A DNA stretch of 64,000 nucleotides, taken from NCBI GenBank assembly GCA_013115135.1, contig JABANP010000199.1:1-64000 (forward strand). The letters are read 5' to 3'. Within the stretch, counting starts at the first letter, position 1; every line of letters begins with the position of its first letter. Below the pieces are notes generated by a model. That model was not told the DNA's origin and ran no database searches. It worked only from the letters and a program-made list of their open reading frames with translations. The DNA comes from Perkinsus olseni. Its lineage: Eukaryota; Perkinsozoa; Perkinsida; Perkinsidae. The position numbers and the translations under genes are program-made. Below are positions 58,433 through 64,000 of this stretch, piece after piece.

Positions 58433-58839
58433 GCGACGTGACGGATCTCAGTAGCAATCCTGCCGAGGCATACAGGTGGTCAGCTCTGGCGCAAAAATAC
58501 CGGCTATCGATCACGTGATCGATTTTGAAATCGGTGCTGGCCGTGCACACCCAAACTCAGACTCGTCAACTTCGCTGTCGATTCAAACATGGTAATACGA
58601 CGGGAAAGGATGGACGGGCTCTTGCTGTGACTCTGAAGGAACCCTTGTGGCTCTGGCCTGACGCATCGGTCGTGAGTGTGTGATTTTCTTACGAACTATG
58701 ACGTACTCCTGGCGTATAGTAGTCTCGTTGATAGGCCCCTCAGTGTAGTTGCTAAATAGAAGGGAAGTGTTCTCGAATGTGTTAAACTCTTCCGCCGCTC
58801 GCGGGTCTTGGCTTGCTCGGGTTTGACGTGATGTAGGGT
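58433..58839. promoter_or_regulatory. Shared divergent promoter region of eS7 and uL18
   Basis: About 400 bases separate two ribosomal-protein genes pointing away from each other, so their promoters must lie here, though no standard motif is identified. CGATCACGTGATCG near 58508-58521 is a perfect 14-base palindrome with a CACGTG core (E-box-like), a plausible factor site. The first exon of uL18 probably also falls at the right edge. Confidence 0.45.
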
Positions 58840-58884
58840 ATGTTGACTGATCTAATCTTGTCGTGTGCTGTTCTGTTGTCTCAG

Positions 58885-59826
58885 GCTTTTGTCAAGGTCT
58901 ATAAGAATAAGGCGTACCATAAGCGTTATCAAACCAAGTATCGCCGAAGACGTGAGGGCAAGACTGATTACTTCCAGCGTCGCCGCATGGTGAAGCAGGA
59001 CAAGAACAAGTACAACACTCCCAAGTACCGTCTTGTTGTCCGTATCTCCAACACCAAGGTCATCTGCCAAATCATCTACGCCACTATCACTGGTGATCGC
59101 GTCCTTGCTGCCGCTGAGTCCACTGAGCTCAAGAACTACGGTATCACCGTTGGTCTTAAGAACTACGCCGCCGCTTACGCCACTGGTCTCCTCGTTGCCC
59201 GTCGTACCCTCAAGAAGCTCGGTCTCGACTCCACTTTCGAGGGCCAGAAGGAGATTGATGGTGAGGAGTACTACGTCGCTGATGAGGAGTACGAGGGAGA
59301 GAAGAGGCCCTTCAAGTGCGTCCTCGATGTCGGTCTCGTCCGTACTACCGTCGGTGCTCGTGTCTTCGGTGCCATGAAGGGTGCCGCTGATGGTGGACTT
59401 GATATCCCCCATAACCCCAAGCGTTTCCCTGGCTACGAGGCTCCCGAGGATGGAAAGGGAGAGGGCGAGTACGACGCTGAGGTCCACCGTGATCGTATCT
59501 TCGGTAACCATATCGCCGAGTACATGACGCAGATGCAGGAGGATGAGCCTGAGGAGTACGAGAAGCACTTCGCCACCTACATCAAGGCTGGCTTGAACGC
59601 CGACAACTTGGAGGAGGCCTACACCAAGTGCCACGCCGCCATCCGCGCCAACCCCGACCCCGCTCCCAAGAAGGAGGCCCATCCCGGTGTCGTCCGCAAG
59701 GGCAACACTGTCATCACTCCCAGTGGCAAGAACTACACTCGCTCCAAGAGGCTCAACCTCAAGCAGAGGAAGCAGCGTGTCTACGAGAAGATCCGCGTTG
59801 CTCGCGCTCGCGCTATGGAGGAGTAA
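58885..59826 (+). CDS. RPL5: Ribosomal protein uL18 (RPL5)
   Basis: Large-subunit protein that binds 5S rRNA. After the acceptor TGTCTCAG the exon reads AFVKVYKNKAYHKRYQTKYR, then REGKTDYFQRRRM, VICQIIYATITGDRVLAAAE, TGLLVARRTLKKLGLD, GGLDIPHNPKRFPGY and the basic end RSKRLNLKQRKQRVYEKIRV. Length is as expected. In other eukaryotes the protein starts M-AFVKV, so the ATG should be just upstream across an intron. An ATG at 58831 is followed by TAGGGTATG rather than GTAGGG, so the donor is non-canonical or a G is missing. Reading through from ATG 58840 instead would add 15 hydrophobic residues, which is unlikely. Confidence 0.93.
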   Translation, partial: AFVKVYKNKAYHKRYQTKYRRRREGKTDYFQRRRMVKQDKNKYNTPKYRLVVRISNTKVICQIIYATITGDRVLAAAESTELKNYGITVGLKNYAAAYATGLLVARRTLKKLGLDSTFEGQKEIDGEEYYVADEEYEGEKRPFKCVLDVGLVRTTVGARVFGAMKGAADGGLDIPHNPKRFPGYEAPEDGKGEGEYDAEVHRDRIFGNHIAEYMTQMQEDEPEEYEKHFATYIKAGLNADNLEEAYTKCHAAIRANPDPAPKKEAHPGVVRKGNTVITPSGKNYTRSKRLNLKQRKQRVYEKIRVARARAMEE

Positions 59827-60357
59827 ATCTAGACCTGCGACAGCTATGCTGGAATGTAATCAGTCAAACCCTCACCCCCTTGACGAAAGGAGACGACAGG
59901 CACCGAGTCTACTTCGTGCAGATTCATTTTGCCAGTCGTGCTCAGCCGGTTTCCAGCGATTTCTGTAGATAGTGTAGCGTTTTTAAAGTTTCAACTGGGA
60001 TGGTGATCGGGGGCTGAACACTTGATTACTATTGGGTGATGGGAAGAGGGCATACACGGCGCCAATGATTGTCGGGTAGTCTAATTCGGAGGTGAAACGA
60101 TATTAGAGCTCTTCTGGGCGTCCGTGCGTACATATCTCTACTACTCTAGAGTGAAGTGGTGACACGGTCTTGCTGGGTGAGGCTTGACATCGCCGGAGTG
60201 GGGAGTCGCAACGGGTAAGTATGTCGTGGGCAATACGTACATTCAAGCGGCTGTTACATCTTCATGAGGTGAATGACGCAAGGTGTGTGCAACTTGAGCA
60301 GGTCCTCTCCTGTCATGTCTATAGCGTATGTAAATTTCGGCACTGTCGACATAGAAG
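59827..60357. other. Intergenic; no supportable gene
   Basis: No gene is seen between uL18 and the first tRNA-iMet copy. Confidence 0.5.
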
Positions 60358-60430
60358 TAGCAGCTCCTTGTTTCGATCAAGGGACCTTTGGGTTATGAGC
60401 CCAACACGCTATCCACTGCGCCAAGCTGCT
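60358..60430 (-). tRNA. Initiator tRNA-Met (CAT), copy 1
   Basis: Complete cloverleaf with acceptor AGCAGCT/AGCTGCT, anticodon stem TTGGG/CCCAA, loop CTCATAA (CAT) and T-stem CCTTG/CAAGG. Initiator marks of eukaryotes are present: an A-T first acceptor pair, ATCGAAA in place of the usual TTC-type T-loop, and three G-C pairs next to the anticodon loop. The discriminator is A. Confidence 0.93.
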
Positions 60431-60487
60431 CGTCAAAACTATGCAACGGTACGCATCGTTAGTCTCCTCGATGTTGACACAAAAGGA

Positions 60488-60549
60488 CAGGTTGCCGAAA
60501 GGGCCTTTGAGTTATGCGCCCCATACACTATCCATTGCCCTTAGCTGCT
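60488..60549 (-). pseudogene. Decayed tRNA-iMet-like copy 1
   Basis: The minus strand starts AGCAGCTAAGGGCAATGGAT and has GGGGCGCATAACTC where the true gene has TGGGCTCATAACCC. The T-arm and 3' acceptor strand are lost, so it is a relic. Confidence 0.7.
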
Positions 60550-60603
60550 CTCGGAGAACTTGCCAGCGCATTCCGACAGCATCAGCGACAATAATTCAAA
60601 AAA

Positions 60604-60676
60604 TAGCAGCTCCTTGTTTCGATCAAGGGACCTTTGGGTTATGAGCCCAACACGCTATCCACTGCGCCAAGCTGCT
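60604..60676 (-). tRNA. Initiator tRNA-Met (CAT), copy 2
   Basis: Identical to the copy at 60358-60430 and exactly 246 bases to its right. Confidence 0.93.
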
Positions 60677-60733
60677 CGTCAAAACTATGCAACGGTACGC
60701 ATCGTTAGTCTCCTCGATGTTGACACAAAAGGC

Positions 60734-60795
60734 CAGGTTGCCGAAAGGACCTTTGAGTTATGCGCCCCATACACTATCCATTGCTCTTAGCTGCT
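60734..60795 (-). pseudogene. Decayed tRNA-iMet-like copy 2
   Basis: Second instance of the relic, 246 bases from the first, with a few extra changes. Confidence 0.7.
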
Positions 60796-60849
60796 CTCGG
60801 AGAACTTGCCAGCGCATTCCGACAGCATCAGCGACAATAATTCAAGAAA

Positions 60850-60922
60850 TAGCAGCTCCTTGTTTCGATCAAGGGACCTTTGGGTTATGAGCCCAACACG
60901 CTATCCACTGCGCCAAGCTGCT
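60850..60922 (-). tRNA. Initiator tRNA-Met (CAT), copy 3
   Basis: Identical to the other two. Sequence left of it on the plus strand continues the repeat, while sequence after 60922 is unrelated, so the array ends here. Confidence 0.93.
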
Positions 60923-61627
60923 GCTGAGACTTTAGGCAGCTCGGAGTATTTGCTCTTGTTGTGTGCACTTGAATATTCGCCACCAATTTGCACCAATAAA
61001 CCGCGTGTTGGTCCAAAATCGCAACAGAATGACTGGATTCGTGCTTGATCGGAGGTTTTATATGGACATACATCCACTTTATCGAGTTGCTGGGTCCATG
61101 ATAGCCCAGTCCTCTCTGAGTCTGCCGCTTGAGACAAGGTTTGACTGTGTGTTCAAGTCTGCATCTCAGCTGGTGGCTTAGTGAAGGACCAAATCGCCTG
61201 GGTCAATAGAGGTTGCAACAACGCTGATATCACATGTACAGGTCGAGAATATCAGTCATCAGAGGGCGGTTGCCGAGAGCAGTGCGATTGCGGGTGATCA
61301 TGAATAGCAGATTCCTCCTGGAATGAGCGAACTCTAGACGGGGGTGGCCTGTGCCACAGCGAAACTGCCGCTTCAACTCCTGCCCCCTCGGGCATGCTGT
61401 CCCACTGCGAAGTGAAGGTGCGGGTTCCACCGCGAGCGCGAGCCAGCTGTTCCGTCCAGCCAACTTAACACAAGTTTGCTTCTTCCCAGCTGAATGTGCT
61501 ACTGAATTGAGAAAGAGCGCTACCCCTGAGATACTCTCCTCACATGGAAACATTAACATAATCGATACAGATGTGTTTAGTCTGACGTGAAAACCCGAAG
61601 GGTTTAATAGAGTGGTCAAGGGCATAC
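60923..61627. other. Intergenic, CTP synthase 3' region
   Basis: No gene recognised. The long minus frame at 61230-61775 is the CTP synthase 3' end in a wrong frame plus its 3' flank. Confidence 0.5.

Positions 61628-64000
<2,373 letters not shown>

Larger units (their letters stand above)
60358..60922. repeat. 246-base tandem repeat carrying tRNA-iMet
   Basis: Two complete 246-base units and the tRNA portion of a third, starting at 60358, 60604 and 60850. The tRNA portions are identical, and the rest differs at a few positions (for example AAAGGACAGG against AAAGGCCAGG). Each full unit also holds a decayed tRNA-like copy. Confidence 0.95.

Noticed and set aside
59033..59377. Ser/Leu-rich protein within uL18
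   Set aside because: Alternative frame of a strongly conserved ribosomal-protein gene.

Overview
This window looks like nuclear DNA of a protist alveolate close to Perkinsus (Perkinsozoa). The evidence is eukaryotic genes with many short GT-AG introns (mostly about 36 to 260 bases), eukaryotic ribosomal proteins eS7 and uL18, a eukaryotic initiator tRNA-Met, a BBSome subunit and a polycystin-type channel. The genus is inferred from the overall style, not proven.

Layout. 1-4.9 kb: sparse, with a perfect 31-base inverted repeat, a weak minus-strand gene and a two-exon gene for a small protein with a signal-like start. 4.9-7.3 kb: a complete TTC8/BBS8 gene. 7.9-8.8 kb: a Gln-rich coiled-coil protein. 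10.2-13.6 kb (minus): a polycystin/PKD2-like cation channel. 13.6 kb: tRNA-Thr. 15.1-18.9 kb: small genes, mostly minus strand, including a 2-oxoglutarate/Fe(II) oxygenase and a likely mitochondrial L51/S25/CI-B8-type protein.

19.5-53.8 kb is the main feature: eleven head-to-tail genes, all plus strand, for large FUSC/ALMT-like membrane proteins of about 835-855 residues. Each has two six-helix membrane modules, a helical soluble middle and a helical C-terminal domain. Introns fall at conserved places, and sequence groups A, B, C and D alternate along the array (A-B-C-D-D-D-C-C-D-D-A). Many copies have one-base frame breaks, mostly +1. Similar breaks occur in neighbouring unrelated genes, so assembly error, gene decay and real +1 frameshifting must be separated experimentally.

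53.8-64 kb: copy 11 is C-terminally short and overlaps the start of a type II NADH dehydrogenase carrying an EF-hand. Then come a small MGACC-starting, probably acylated protein, a divergent eS7/uL18 ribosomal-protein pair, a tandem triplication of an initiator tRNA-Met gene, and a minus-strand CTP synthase gene running off the right edge.

Functionally, TTC8 and the polycystin-like channel point to a flagellar neighbourhood. The FUSC-like array points to lineage-specific expansion of anion or organic-acid type transporters. No substrate can be read from the sequence.
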